From Streptomyces althioticus (GTDB lineage Bacteria > Actinomycetota > Actinomycetes > Streptomycetales > Streptomycetaceae), in assembly GCA_014649355.1 (NCBI GenBank), contig BMSW01000011.1, positions 62,001-126,000 on the forward strand: a stretch of DNA of 64,000 nt. Direction: 5' to 3'. Shown piece by piece: positions 1 to 8,274 of this stretch. Made by a program: the position numbers and the translations under genes. The notes below the pieces were generated by a model. The model saw nothing but the letters and a program-made list of their open reading frames with translations. It was not told the origin of the DNA and searched no databases. Every line of letters begins with the position of its first letter. Position 1 is the stretch's first letter.

Positions 1-537
1 CGCCTGCCCGTGCCCCCGCACCGGCGCCCCCGCGCCTACCAGGCGTGGGCCTCCCCCGACGGGGTGACCCCGCCCGCGGCCGCCCGCCGCCCCGAGCTGT
101 GGCACCGGGCCGCCGACGTCATCCGCCGCGACCCACCGCCGTACGAGGGCCGCTTCCTGCACCGGGACTTCCACCCCGGCAACGTCCTCCTCACCGGGCC
201 CGACGACGCCCCGCGCGTCAGCGGTGTCGTCGACTGGGTGGAGACCTCCTGGGGGCCGGCCGACCTGGACGTGGCGCACTGCTCGACCGCCCTCGCCCTG
301 CTGCACGGCGCCCGGGCGGGCATGGACTTCGCCGACCGCTACACCGCCGCCGGCGGCACCCTCGCCACGGACGCCCCCGCCCACCTCTACTGGCGCCTCC
401 TGGACACCCTGGGCTACGGCGACGCGGAGAAGGTCGCGGGTCCCTGGCGCGACCTCGGCCGCGCGGACCTGACCCCGGAGATCCTCGCCGGCCGCCTGGA
501 GGACTACCTGGACGCCCTGTTCACGCGGTACGGCTGA
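1..537 (+). CDS. Aminoglycoside phosphotransferase-family protein, 3' part only
   Basis: The reading frame is open from the first base, so the start lies outside the window. The visible 178 residues are the C-terminal lobe of an APH/choline-kinase-like phosphotransferase. The Brenner motif HRDFHPGN sits at visible residues 54-61, with the catalytic-type Asp at 56, and a VVDW segment at about 76-79 supplies the metal-binding Asp. These enzymes move the gamma-phosphate of ATP to a hydroxyl of a small molecule. The substrate cannot be told from the sequence, and most chromosomal Streptomyces members are not proven resistance genes. A hairpin follows the stop. Confidence 0.8.
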   Translation, partial: RLPVPPHRRPRAYQAWASPDGVTPPAAARRPELWHRAADVIRRDPPPYEGRFLHRDFHPGNVLLTGPDDAPRVSGVVDWVETSWGPADLDVAHCSTALALLHGARAGMDFADRYTAAGGTLATDAPAHLYWRLLDTLGYGDAEKVAGPWRDLGRADLTPEILAGRLEDYLDALFTRYG

Positions 538-547
538 ACACGAAGAA

Positions 548-572
548 GGGGCGGGTTCCGGGAACCCGCCCC
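548..572. terminator. Hairpin between convergent genes
   Basis: A 12-bp perfect inverted repeat (GGGGCGGGTTCC against GGAACCCGCCCC) with almost no spacer sits between two converging genes. There is no T run, which is common in Streptomyces. It is placed to end transcription from both sides. Confidence 0.65.
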
Positions 573-592
573 ACCACGTCGACCCGTCCGGA

Positions 593-1024
593 TCAGGGCC
601 ACACCAGGCAGTACGCCTGATGCCCCGCATCGTGCAGCCGGTGCGAGAAGTCCTGCCACTCGTGCAGCAGCTGGTAGACGTTGAACGCGTCGCGCGGGCC
701 GCCGCGGTCCGGGACCGTCGACCAGATGAAGGCCGCCGCGCCGACCGCTTCCTCGCCTATGTCCCGCAGGGGGTCCACCACCGTCATGGGCAGCTTCACG
801 ACCGCGTAGTCCGGGTGCAGGACGACCAGTTCGAGCGGCGGCACCTTGTGCAGGGGAACGCCCTCGATGCCCGTGAGCACCATGGCGGCCATGGTCTCCG
901 GCTTGATCTTGGTGAACATGCCGCCCATGCCCAGCTCGTCCCCGCCGAGCTCCTCGGGGCGCATGGAGATCGGGACGCGGGCCGCGGTGGCGCCGTCCGG
1001 CGCGCCGAAGTACTTGTACGTCAC
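593..1024 (-). CDS. Conserved hypothetical protein, 143 aa
   Basis: A cytosolic-looking protein with no signal peptide or membrane segment. The GTG start at 1024 is chosen because a G-rich stretch (GGGTGGGG) precedes it and because the longer upstream extension is Arg/Gly-rich, low-complexity sequence typical of a non-coding frame. The sequence contains PPLELVVLHPDYAVVKLP and a Trp/His-rich C-terminus (LLHEWQDFSHRLHDAGHQ). I recognise no catalytic motif and assign no function. It is transcribed away from hemL. A small reading frame on the same strand lies just upstream. Confidence 0.7.
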   Translation of the reverse strand: MTYKYFGAPDGATAARVPISMRPEELGGDELGMGGMFTKIKPETMAAMVLTGIEGVPLHKVPPLELVVLHPDYAVVKLPMTVVDPLRDIGEEAVGAAAFIWSTVPDRGGPRDAFNVYQLLHEWQDFSHRLHDAGHQAYCLVWP

Positions 1025-1059
1025 CCCCACCCGACCACCATTCCTGCTCCCCGCCCCGC

Positions 1060-1209
1060 TCAGTGGGCCGATCCGCTCCGGCTCGTCGTGTGCACGACGC
1101 GTCTGATCCGCTTCCTCCGCTTCGCGTCGGTGCCTTCCCCGCCGGGCACGTCGAGGACCCAGGTCGTCGGTCCCCTCGCCCAGTCCGCCACCGCGATGCA
1201 TATCTCCAC
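1060..1209 (-). CDS. Possible small protein, 49 aa
   Basis: A 50-codon frame from GTG (1209) to TGA (1060), 35 bases upstream of the 143-aa gene and on the same strand. About 90% of its codons end in G or C, and the peptide looks natural: a VADWARGPTTWVLDVPGG core, then a Lys/Arg run (KRRKRIRR) and a Ser/His tail. Against it, four rare codons (ATA, AGA and two AGG) are present and no good ribosome-binding site is visible. The basic tail would suit nucleic-acid or membrane binding, but no family is recognised. Confidence 0.45.
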   Translation of the reverse strand: MEICIAVADWARGPTTWVLDVPGGEGTDAKRRKRIRRVVHTTSRSGSAH

Positions 1210-1528
1210 CCGACTGCTTTTCTAGGACGCGTGGCCCCCGCCGCGCAACCCGATCATCGTGACAGTGACCTCCCCCACGGCCGCCCGCCGAAACGTGCGG
1301 TGAACCATCGGTCCGCGAGATTGTCGCGGGGCCCGGCCGCCCCGGCCGTGCGAGCTGAGTGCACCGGGGATCAGTTTCGCAGATCACGGCCGGTCCGGGG
1401 CCCGGATCGGCAGGTCGTCGGGGCGCGGACACCGCCGGGGGCCCCTGGCCTACCCTGAAACGAGTCACAGCAGCCGCAGCCCGGCGAGATACCCGGGACG
1501 TCGGAAAAGGTCGGAGAAGTCGCAGGTC
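1210..1528. other. Intergenic region upstream of hemL
   Basis: No gene is seen here. It should hold the promoter of hemL and, on the other strand, that of the small minus-strand genes. A possible hemL -10 is TACCCT at 1451-1456, which would give a leader of about 65 bases. No convincing -35 accompanies it. The hemL ribosome site GGAGAAG lies about 10 bases before the ATG. Confidence 0.35.
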
Positions 1529-2845
1529 ATGAGCGAACTGCCATATTCGTACGAAGCCCCAGCCTCGCAGGCGCTGTTCGATCGTGCCGCGGCCGTCACG
1601 CCCGGTGGTGTGAACTCACCGGTGCGTGCCTTCCGCGCCGTCGGCGGCACGCCCCGGTTCATGGTCTCCGGCTCCGGGCCGTACCTGACCGACTCCGACG
1701 GGCGGGAGTACGTCGACCTGGTGTGCTCGTGGGGTCCGATGATCCTCGGGCACGCGCACCCCGAGGTGATCGCCGCCGTCCAGGAGGCCGTCGCGCGCGG
1801 CACCTCCTTCGGCACGCCCGGTGAGGGCGAGGTCGCGCTCGCCGAGGAGATGGTCGCCCGGATCGAGCCGCTGGAGCAGGTGCGGCTGGTGTCCAGCGGC
1901 ACCGAGGCCACCATGTCGGCGATCCGTCTCGCCCGCGGTTTCACGCAGCGCAGCAAGGTGATCAAGTTCGCCGGCTGCTACCACGGCCACGTGGACGCGC
2001 TGCTCGCCTCCGCCGGCTCCGGCGTGGCGACGTTCGCGCTGCCGGACACCCCCGGTGTGACGGGCGCGCAGGCCGGCGACACCATCGTGCTGCCGTACAA
2101 CGACCTGGACGCCGTGCGCGCCGCGTTCGCCGCGCACCCCGGCGAGATCGCCTGCGTGATCACGGAGGCGTCCCCGGGCAACATGGGCGTCGTCCCGCCG
2201 CTGCCCGGTTTCAACCAGGGCCTGAAGGACGCGTGCGCCGCGAACGGCGCGCTGTACATCTCCGACGAGGTCATGACCGGCTTCCGTACCAGCCGCGCCG
2301 GCTGGTACGGCGTCGACGGGGTGCGCCCCGACCTGATGACCTTCGGCAAGGTGATGGGCGGCGGCTTCCCGGCCGCCGCGTTCGGCGGGCGCGCCGACGT
2401 CATGGCGCACCTCGCCCCGGCCGGCCCCGTCTACCAGGCGGGCACCCTCTCCGGCAACCCGGTCGCCACGGCCGCCGGGCTCGCCCAGCTGCGGCTGCTC
2501 GACGACGCCGCGTACGAGAAGGTGAACGCGGTCTCCGCGCAGATCCAGTCCCTCGTCACGGAGGCGCTGACCAAGGAGGGCGTCGCGCACACGCTGCAGA
2601 ACGCCTCCAACATGTTCTCCGTCTTCTTCACCGAGAACCCGGTCCGCGACTACGACGACGCCAAGAAGCAGGAGTCGTTCCGCTTCACCGCGTTCTTCCA
2701 CTCGCTGCTGGCGAACGGCGTCTACCTGCCGCCGTCGTCCTTCGAGTCCTGGTTCGTGTCCACGGCCCACGACGAGCGGGCCGTCCAGCGCATCGCCGAC
2801 GCCCTCCCGGCGGCGGCCCGAGCAGCGGCGGAGGCCACCGCGTGA
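1529..2845 (+). CDS. hemL: Glutamate-1-semialdehyde 2,1-aminomutase
   Basis: A pyridoxal-phosphate enzyme that turns glutamate-1-semialdehyde into 5-aminolevulinate, the committed precursor of haem and other tetrapyrroles by the C5 pathway. At 438 aa it has the normal length. The N-terminus carries the family segment TPGGVNSPVRAF. The class III aminotransferase features follow: SSGTEATMSAIRLAR for phosphate binding, the SDEVMTGFR segment and the Schiff-base lysine K274 in MTFGKVMGGG. The next gene starts inside its last codons. The haem it supplies would feed the cytochrome c maturation operon 2 kb downstream. Confidence 0.97.
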   Translation: MSELPYSYEAPASQALFDRAAAVTPGGVNSPVRAFRAVGGTPRFMVSGSGPYLTDSDGREYVDLVCSWGPMILGHAHPEVIAAVQEAVARGTSFGTPGEGEVALAEEMVARIEPLEQVRLVSSGTEATMSAIRLARGFTQRSKVIKFAGCYHGHVDALLASAGSGVATFALPDTPGVTGAQAGDTIVLPYNDLDAVRAAFAAHPGEIACVITEASPGNMGVVPPLPGFNQGLKDACAANGALYISDEVMTGFRTSRAGWYGVDGVRPDLMTFGKVMGGGFPAAAFGGRADVMAHLAPAGPVYQAGTLSGNPVATAAGLAQLRLLDDAAYEKVNAVSAQIQSLVTEALTKEGVAHTLQNASNMFSVFFTENPVRDYDDAKKQESFRFTAFFHSLLANGVYLPPSSFESWFVSTAHDERAVQRIADALPAAARAAAEATA

Positions 2846-3534
2846 GCTCCGAGAAGAAGCCCGAGGACGTCACCGTCGTCCACCTGATGCGGCACGGCGA
2901 GGTCGAGAACCCGGACGGCGTCCTCTACGGCCGCCTCCCCGGCTACCACCTCTCCGAACTGGGCCGCCGGATGGCCGACCGGGTCGGCGAGCACCTCGCG
3001 TCGCGCGACATCGTGCACGTCGGCGCCTCCCCGCTGGAGCGGGCGCAGGAGACGGCCGAGCCCATCGCCAAGGCGCACGGCCTGGACATCGCCACCGACC
3101 GGCGGCTGATCGAGGCGGAGAACGTCTTCCAGGGCAAGACCTTCGGCATCGGCGACGGCGCGCTGCGCCGCCCGGCCAACTGGAAGCACGTCGTCAACCC
3201 GTTCAAGCCGTCCTGGGGCGAGCCGTACCTCGACCAGGTGGTGCGCATGATGGGCGCGCTGGAGGCGGCGAAGGACGCGGCGCGCGGCCACGAGGCGGTG
3301 CTGGTCAGCCACCAGCTGCCGATCTGGATCGTGCGGTCCTACGTGGAGAAGCGCCGGCTGTGGCACGACCCGCGCCGCCGCCAGTGCACCCTGGCCTCGC
3401 TGACCACGTTCACCTACCGCGGCGACAAGATCGTCTCCGTGGGCTACAGCGAGCCCGCCCTCGACCTGGTGCCCGCGCATCTGCGGGCGGGCGCCAAGCC
3501 GGCGAAGGGCGCCGGCAAGGCCTACGGCGCGTGA
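2842..3534 (+). CDS. Histidine phosphatase (phosphoglycerate-mutase-like) family protein
   Basis: A 230-aa protein of the histidine phosphatase superfamily. The nucleophile motif LMRHGE lies near the N-terminus, with the second catalytic His in LVSHQLPIW. These act through a phosphohistidine on small phosphate esters or, more rarely, as true mutases. The substrate here is unknown. The GTG start overlaps the hemL stop (GTGA), so the two are translationally coupled. A role close to haem synthesis is only suggested by that coupling. A strong terminator hairpin follows. Confidence 0.9.
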   Translation: MSSEKKPEDVTVVHLMRHGEVENPDGVLYGRLPGYHLSELGRRMADRVGEHLASRDIVHVGASPLERAQETAEPIAKAHGLDIATDRRLIEAENVFQGKTFGIGDGALRRPANWKHVVNPFKPSWGEPYLDQVVRMMGALEAAKDAARGHEAVLVSHQLPIWIVRSYVEKRRLWHDPRRRQCTLASLTTFTYRGDKIVSVGYSEPALDLVPAHLRAGAKPAKGAGKAYGA

Positions 3535-3536
3535 CA

Positions 3537-3578
3537 CCCGTGTGAGGGCGGTGCGCCGCCCGCACGGGGGTTTCGTTG
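3537..3578 (+). terminator. Terminator after the hemL operon
   Basis: A nested hairpin: outer arms CCCGTG (3537-3542) and CACGGG (3563-3568) around an inner GGGCGG/CCGCCC stem, followed by GGTTTCGTTG. It closes the two-gene hemL operon. Confidence 0.75.
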
Positions 3579-3665
3579 CGAAACCTCCGCATCCGACGGG
3601 AACCTCCCCCTTCGTCAAGTCCTCTGAATGGGTGACCACTCAGGGACATGACGAAGGGGGTCGCC

Positions 3666-4961
3666 ATGCGCGCTCTCTCCCGCAGGGGAATGCTCGGGCT
3701 CGGCGCGGGGGCCGCTGCCGCCGTCTCCTTGGCCGGCTGCGGCGGCCACACAGGCTCCGACGGACCGGCCCCCGCGGGCGGTTCCCGTCCGGGGCCCGGC
3801 GACCGCCCCGCGTCGCCGAAGCCGACCGCGACGGTCCGTCCGATCGGTGACGGCTCCACCTCCTTCACCGGGAAGCAGCCCCACCAGCCCGAGCGGCCCG
3901 TGCCGCTGGAGCCGGGTCAGAAGCCCCCGCAGTTCGTGGTGTTCTCCTGGGACGGCGCCGGCGAGGTCGGCAACGGGCTGTTCCCGCGCTTCCTGGACCT
4001 GGCCAAGGAGCACGGCGCCTCCATGACCTTCTTCCTCTCGGGGCTGTACCTGCTGCCCGAGTCGAAGAAGCGGCTCTACGACCCGCCGAACAACCCGCGC
4101 GGCGCCTCCGACATCGGCTACCTCACCGACGCGCACATCAAGGACACGCTGAGGAACCTGCGCCGCGCCTGGCTCGAGGGCCACGAGATCGGCACCCACT
4201 TCAACGGGCACTTCTGCGCCGGCTCCGGCAGTGTCGGCAACTGGACGCCGAAGCAGTGGCGCGACGAGATCGAGCAGGCGAAGTCGTTCGTGAAGGAGTG
4301 GCGCACCAACTCCGGGTGGACCGACGTGGAGCCGCTGCCGTTCGACTACGACAAGGAGCTGGTCGGCGGCCGTACGCCCTGTCTGCTGGGGCAGGACCGG
4401 CTGCTGCCCACCGCCCGTGAGCTGGGCTGGCGCTACGACGCCTCCTCACCCGGCGGACGCCAGGTCTGGCCCTCCAAGAAAAAGGGCATATGGGACCTTC
4501 CGCTCCAGCAGATACCTTTCCCCGGACGGTCTTTCGAGGTCCTCTCGATGGACTACAACATGCTCGCCAACCAGTCGCTCAACTCCACCAACGCCCCGGC
4601 GCACAACTACCCGGGCTGGCGGAAGCAGTCGGCACAGGCATACATATCCGGCTTCCAGCGGGCGTACGAGACCAATCGGGCGCCCTTCTTCGTCGGCAAC
4701 CACTTCGAGCAGTGGAACGGCGGCATTTACATGGACGCCGTCGAGGAGGCCCTGAAGCACATCGCGCGGGCGAAGGAGAAGGGCGACGACGTGAGGATCG
4801 TCTCCTTCCGGCAGTTCTGCGACTGGCTCGACGTGCAGAAGCCCGAGATGCTCGACCGACTGCGCACCCTGGACGTCGGCCAGGAACCCACCGGCGGCTG
4901 GCAGGCGTTCACCCGCGACCTCGCCGGTGCGCCGTCCACGGGAGCCGCCGACCCCGCCTGA
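3666..4961 (+). CDS. Polysaccharide-deacetylase-like lipoprotein
   Basis: A 431-aa exported protein. The ATG at 3666 is preferred over the in-frame ATG at 3648 because GAAGGGGG lies nine bases ahead of it. It then starts with a twin-arginine-like SRRGMLGLG signal and ends the signal at the lipobox LAGC, so it should be anchored to the outer face of the membrane. The mature part resembles the NodB deacetylase fold: VVFSWDGAGE stands where the DD motif sits, and HEIGTHFNGHF has the metal-binding His pair. The first motif is atypical, so loss or change of activity is possible. Its target might be cell-wall glycan. Confidence 0.75.
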   Translation: MRALSRRGMLGLGAGAAAAVSLAGCGGHTGSDGPAPAGGSRPGPGDRPASPKPTATVRPIGDGSTSFTGKQPHQPERPVPLEPGQKPPQFVVFSWDGAGEVGNGLFPRFLDLAKEHGASMTFFLSGLYLLPESKKRLYDPPNNPRGASDIGYLTDAHIKDTLRNLRRAWLEGHEIGTHFNGHFCAGSGSVGNWTPKQWRDEIEQAKSFVKEWRTNSGWTDVEPLPFDYDKELVGGRTPCLLGQDRLLPTARELGWRYDASSPGGRQVWPSKKKGIWDLPLQQIPFPGRSFEVLSMDYNMLANQSLNSTNAPAHNYPGWRKQSAQAYISGFQRAYETNRAPFFVGNHFEQWNGGIYMDAVEEALKHIARAKEKGDDVRIVSFRQFCDWLDVQKPEMLDRLRTLDVGQEPTGGWQAFTRDLAGAPSTGAADPA

Positions 4962-5038
4962 GATGCGGGTTTCGGCCCGGGACGGGGTGCGCAGGGGGGT
5001 GCGCAAGATCCCCAGAACGGGCATGCGAAACTTTTCAC

Positions 5039-5698
5039 ATGAGTGCCGCCAGCCGCGCCCCCCAGCGCTCGAACCGAGCCGCGCAGAGCTCGTACCGCGC
5101 CGCCCGTGCCGTGCGCGCCCGCCGTCGTGCCGCCCTGGCCGCCGGCGCCGCCGCGGCCGCACTGCTCCTCACCGCCTGCGGTGACGGGGGCACCTCCGGC
5201 GGAGGCGGCGACACCGGCTTCGTCACCGGCACCGACGGCATCTCCACCGTCCCCGCGGGCCAGCGCGTCGCCGCGCCCGACCTGTCCGGGGAGACCCTCG
5301 AGGGCGAGCAGCTCGACGTCGGCGACTACAAGGGCAAGGTCGTCGTCCTCAACGTCTGGGGCTCCTGGTGCAACCCGTGCCGCGCGGAGGCCAAGTACTT
5401 CGCGAAGGTGTCGAAGGAGTACGAGGGCAAGGACGTCCAGTTCGTCGGCATCAACACCCGCGACGGCAGCACCACCGCCGCGCTCGCCTTCGAGAAGGAC
5501 TTCGGCATCGCCTACCCGAGCCTGTACGACCCCACGGGCAAGCTGATGCTCCGCTTCGAGAAGGGCACGCTCAACCCGCAGGCCATCCCCTCCACGCTGG
5601 TGCTGGACCGGGAGGGCCGCGTCGCCGCCCGCTCGCTGACCGCCCTCGACGAGGAACGGCTGCGGAAGATGCTCGAACCGGTCGTCGCGGAGAAGTGA
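5039..5698 (+). CDS. TlpA/ResA-like thiol-disulfide oxidoreductase (lipoprotein)
   Basis: A 219-aa thioredoxin-fold protein. A basic N-terminus leads into a hydrophobic helix ending in LLTAC, a lipobox. The redox site is WCNPC, with cysteines at 111 and 114. PSTLVLD supplies the cis-proline region. ResA-type proteins reduce the apocytochrome c haem-binding cysteines outside the membrane. Its place directly before ccdA, resB and ccsB supports that role. The start ATG follows a poor ribosome site. It ends one base before the ccdA start. Confidence 0.9.
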   Translation: MSAASRAPQRSNRAAQSSYRAARAVRARRRAALAAGAAAAALLLTACGDGGTSGGGGDTGFVTGTDGISTVPAGQRVAAPDLSGETLEGEQLDVGDYKGKVVVLNVWGSWCNPCRAEAKYFAKVSKEYEGKDVQFVGINTRDGSTTAALAFEKDFGIAYPSLYDPTGKLMLRFEKGTLNPQAIPSTLVLDREGRVAARSLTALDEERLRKMLEPVVAEK

Positions 5699-5699
5699 C

Positions 5700-6473
5700 G
5701 TGACGGCCCTGCACACGCTCGCCGCGGAGACGGGCTACAACGGCACGGTGCTCAACGGCGCCCTGCTGGTGGCCCTGCCCATTGCCGTGCTCGGCGGGCT
5801 CGTCTCCTTCTTCTCGCCCTGCGTCCTGCCGCTCGTCCCCGGCTACCTCTCCTACGTCACCGGCGTCTCCGGCACCGACCTGGCCGAGGCCCGGCGCGGC
5901 CGCATGGTCGCCGGCGCCTCCCTGTTCGTGCTCGGCTTCACCGTCGTGTTCGTCTCGGGCGGCGCCTTCTTCGGCTACTTCGGGCAGACCCTCCAGGAGC
6001 AGTCGGGCGTCCTGACCAAGATCCTCGGCGTCTTCATGATCCTCATGGGCGTCTTCTTCATGGGCCTGATGCCCTGGCTCACCCAGCGGGAGTTCCGCTT
6101 CCACAAGCGGCCCGCCACCGGTCTGGTCGGCGCGCCCGTGCTCGGCGCCCTCTTCGGCATCGGCTGGACCCCCTGCATCGGGCCCACCCTCGCCTCCGTC
6201 CTCACCCTGTCCGCGCAGCAGGAGAGCGCCGGACGGGGCGCGGTGCTGACCGTCGCGTACTGTCTCGGACTGGGCGTGCCCTTCGTGCTCGCCGCCGTGG
6301 CCTTCCGCAAGGCCCTCGGCGCCTTCGGCTGGGTCAAGCGGCACTACGCCTGGGTGATGCGCATCGGCGGCACGATGATGATCGTGACCGGTGTGCTGCT
6401 GCTGACCGGCGCCTGGGACACCCTCGTGACGGAGATGCAGACCTGGTCCAACGGCTTCACGGTGGGGATCTGA
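5700..6473 (+). CDS. ccdA: CcdA-type thiol electron transporter
   Basis: A 257-aa integral membrane protein of the CcdA/DsbD-beta family with about six helices. The two redox cysteines are visible in repeated motifs, SPCVLPLVPGY (C41) and TPCIGP (C159). It carries reducing equivalents from cytosolic thioredoxin across the membrane to the TlpA-like protein encoded just upstream. GTG is the start codon, one base after the previous stop. It forms one operon with its neighbours. Confidence 0.95.
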   Translation: MTALHTLAAETGYNGTVLNGALLVALPIAVLGGLVSFFSPCVLPLVPGYLSYVTGVSGTDLAEARRGRMVAGASLFVLGFTVVFVSGGAFFGYFGQTLQEQSGVLTKILGVFMILMGVFFMGLMPWLTQREFRFHKRPATGLVGAPVLGALFGIGWTPCIGPTLASVLTLSAQQESAGRGAVLTVAYCLGLGVPFVLAAVAFRKALGAFGWVKRHYAWVMRIGGTMMIVTGVLLLTGAWDTLVTEMQTWSNGFTVGI

Positions 6474-6477
6474 CCCG

Positions 6478-8274
6478 ATGAGCGACACCACGACGGACAA
6501 CTCCACGCAGACCGGCGACGACCAGGACCTCGGCGCCGCCGGGTCCCAGCTGTCCACCGCTCCCGTGGAGGACAGCCCCTCGCCCAACCTGCCCTCCCTC
6601 GGCGTGATCGGCTGGGCCCGCTGGTTCTGGCGGCAGCTCACCTCGATGCGGGTGGCGCTGCTGCTCCTGCTGCTGCTGTCGCTCGCCGCGATCCCCGGCT
6701 CGCTCATCCCGCAGACCGGCATCGACGAGACGCGGGTCGCCGACTTCCGCGACCGCCACGACGTCCTCGCGCCGGTCTACGACAAGCTCGGGCTGTTCAA
6801 CGTCTACAGCTCGGTGTGGTTCTCCGCGATCTACATCCTGCTGTTCGTCTCCCTCATCGGCTGCATCGTCCCCCGCACCTGGCAGTTCGTCGGCCAGCTG
6901 CGCGGCCGCCCGCCGGGCGCGCCCCGCCGGCTGACCCGGCTGCCCGCGCACACCACCTGGCGCACCTCGGCCGCCCCCGAGGAGGTCCGCGAGACCGCCC
7001 TCGCGCTGCTGAAGAAGCGCCGCTTCCGCGCGCACGCCGTCGGGGACGCCGTCGCCGCCGAGAAGGGCTATCTGCGCGAGCTCGGCAACCTGGCGTTCCA
7101 CCTGGCGCTGATCGTCATGCTGATCGCGTTCGCCTGGGGCCAGCTCTTCAAGTCCGAGGGCAACAAGATCGTCGTCGAGGGCGACGGCTTCTCCAACACG
7201 CTCACCCAGTACGACGACTTCAAGTCCGGCAACCTCTTCACCAACGACGACCTGGAGCCGTTCAGCTTCGACGTCAAGGAGTTCACCGGCACCTACGAGC
7301 GCTCCGGCCCCAACCGCGGCACCCCGCGCACCTACGAGACCGAGGTGACGTACACCGAGGGCGCGGACGGCGAGGAGAAGAACGCCGTCATCAAGGTGAA
7401 CAAGCCGCTGGAGATCGGCGACGCCAAGGTCTACCTCGTCAGCCACGGCTACGCGCCCGTGGTGACCGTCCGCGACGGCAAGGGCGAGATCGTCTACCAG
7501 GACGCCGTGCCGCTGCTGCCGCTCGACAACAACGTCACCTCCAACGGCGTCGTCAAGGTCCTCGACGGCTACCGCAACCCGCAGGGCGAGAAGGAGCAGC
7601 TCGGCTTCCAGGCCTTCTTCGTGCCGACCTTCGGCGGGTCCGCGAGCGGCACGATGCTCTCCCAGTTCCCGGCGCTGGACTACCCGGTGCTCGCGCTCAA
7701 CGCCTACCACGGCGACCTGAAGGCCGACTCCGGCATTCCGCAGAGCGTGTACCAGATGGACAAGACGAAGATGAAGGAGTTCAAGGACGCCGACGGGGAG
7801 CTGCTGAAGAAGCTGCTCACCCCCGGCGAGACCATGACGCTCCCCGGCGGCGCCGGCTCGATCACCTTCGAGAAGGACATCAAGGAGTGGGCCGGCTTCC
7901 AGGTCGTCCAGGAGCCGGGCGGCGGCTGGGCGCTCGGCGGCGCTCTCGCCGCGATCGGCGGACTGGCCGCCTCCCTGTTCGTCCAGCGGCGCCGCGTGTG
8001 GGTGCGCGCGGTGCGCGGCGACGACGGCGTGACCGTCGTCGAGATGGCGGGCCTCGGCCGCAGCGAGTCCGCGAAGGTGCCCGAGGAGCTCGGCGACCTC
8101 GCCGGGATTCTCTACGAGCGGGCGCCGGGCGCGCCGGACGCCGAACCGGACGGCGCACCCGAACCGGACGGCGCACCCCCCGAAGACCCCGGAACGCCCG
8201 ACGCGTCCGGCACCACCACGTCCACCGACACCGACTCTCAAGCCGTGCCTGCCGAAGGGGCTGAGCAGCAGTGA
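6478..8274 (+). CDS. resB: Cytochrome c biogenesis protein ResB
   Basis: A 598-aa system II haem-delivery subunit. A transmembrane helix begins at about residue 57 (MRVALLLLLLLSLAAIPGS), others lie near 115 and 205, then a large extracytoplasmic domain (about 225-480) and a last helix near 485. With CcsB it forms the ResBC complex that exports haem and ligates it to apocytochrome c. The Asp/Pro-rich tail after residue 550 contains repeated EPDGAP units and is probably disordered. The next gene overlaps its stop. Confidence 0.95.
   Translation: MSDTTTDNSTQTGDDQDLGAAGSQLSTAPVEDSPSPNLPSLGVIGWARWFWRQLTSMRVALLLLLLLSLAAIPGSLIPQTGIDETRVADFRDRHDVLAPVYDKLGLFNVYSSVWFSAIYILLFVSLIGCIVPRTWQFVGQLRGRPPGAPRRLTRLPAHTTWRTSAAPEEVRETALALLKKRRFRAHAVGDAVAAEKGYLRELGNLAFHLALIVMLIAFAWGQLFKSEGNKIVVEGDGFSNTLTQYDDFKSGNLFTNDDLEPFSFDVKEFTGTYERSGPNRGTPRTYETEVTYTEGADGEEKNAVIKVNKPLEIGDAKVYLVSHGYAPVVTVRDGKGEIVYQDAVPLLPLDNNVTSNGVVKVLDGYRNPQGEKEQLGFQAFFVPTFGGSASGTMLSQFPALDYPVLALNAYHGDLKADSGIPQSVYQMDKTKMKEFKDADGELLKKLLTPGETMTLPGGAGSITFEKDIKEWAGFQVVQEPGGGWALGGALAAIGGLAASLFVQRRRVWVRAVRGDDGVTVVEMAGLGRSESAKVPEELGDLAGILYERAPGAPDAEPDGAPEPDGAPPEDPGTPDASGTTTSTDTDSQAVPAEGAEQQ

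Noticed and set aside
2233..2841. Long plus-strand frame upstream of the histidine phosphatase start
   Set aside because: It overlaps hemL in another frame and is Arg/Gly/Pro-rich, typical of a shadow frame in high-GC DNA. The real start is the GTG at 2842.
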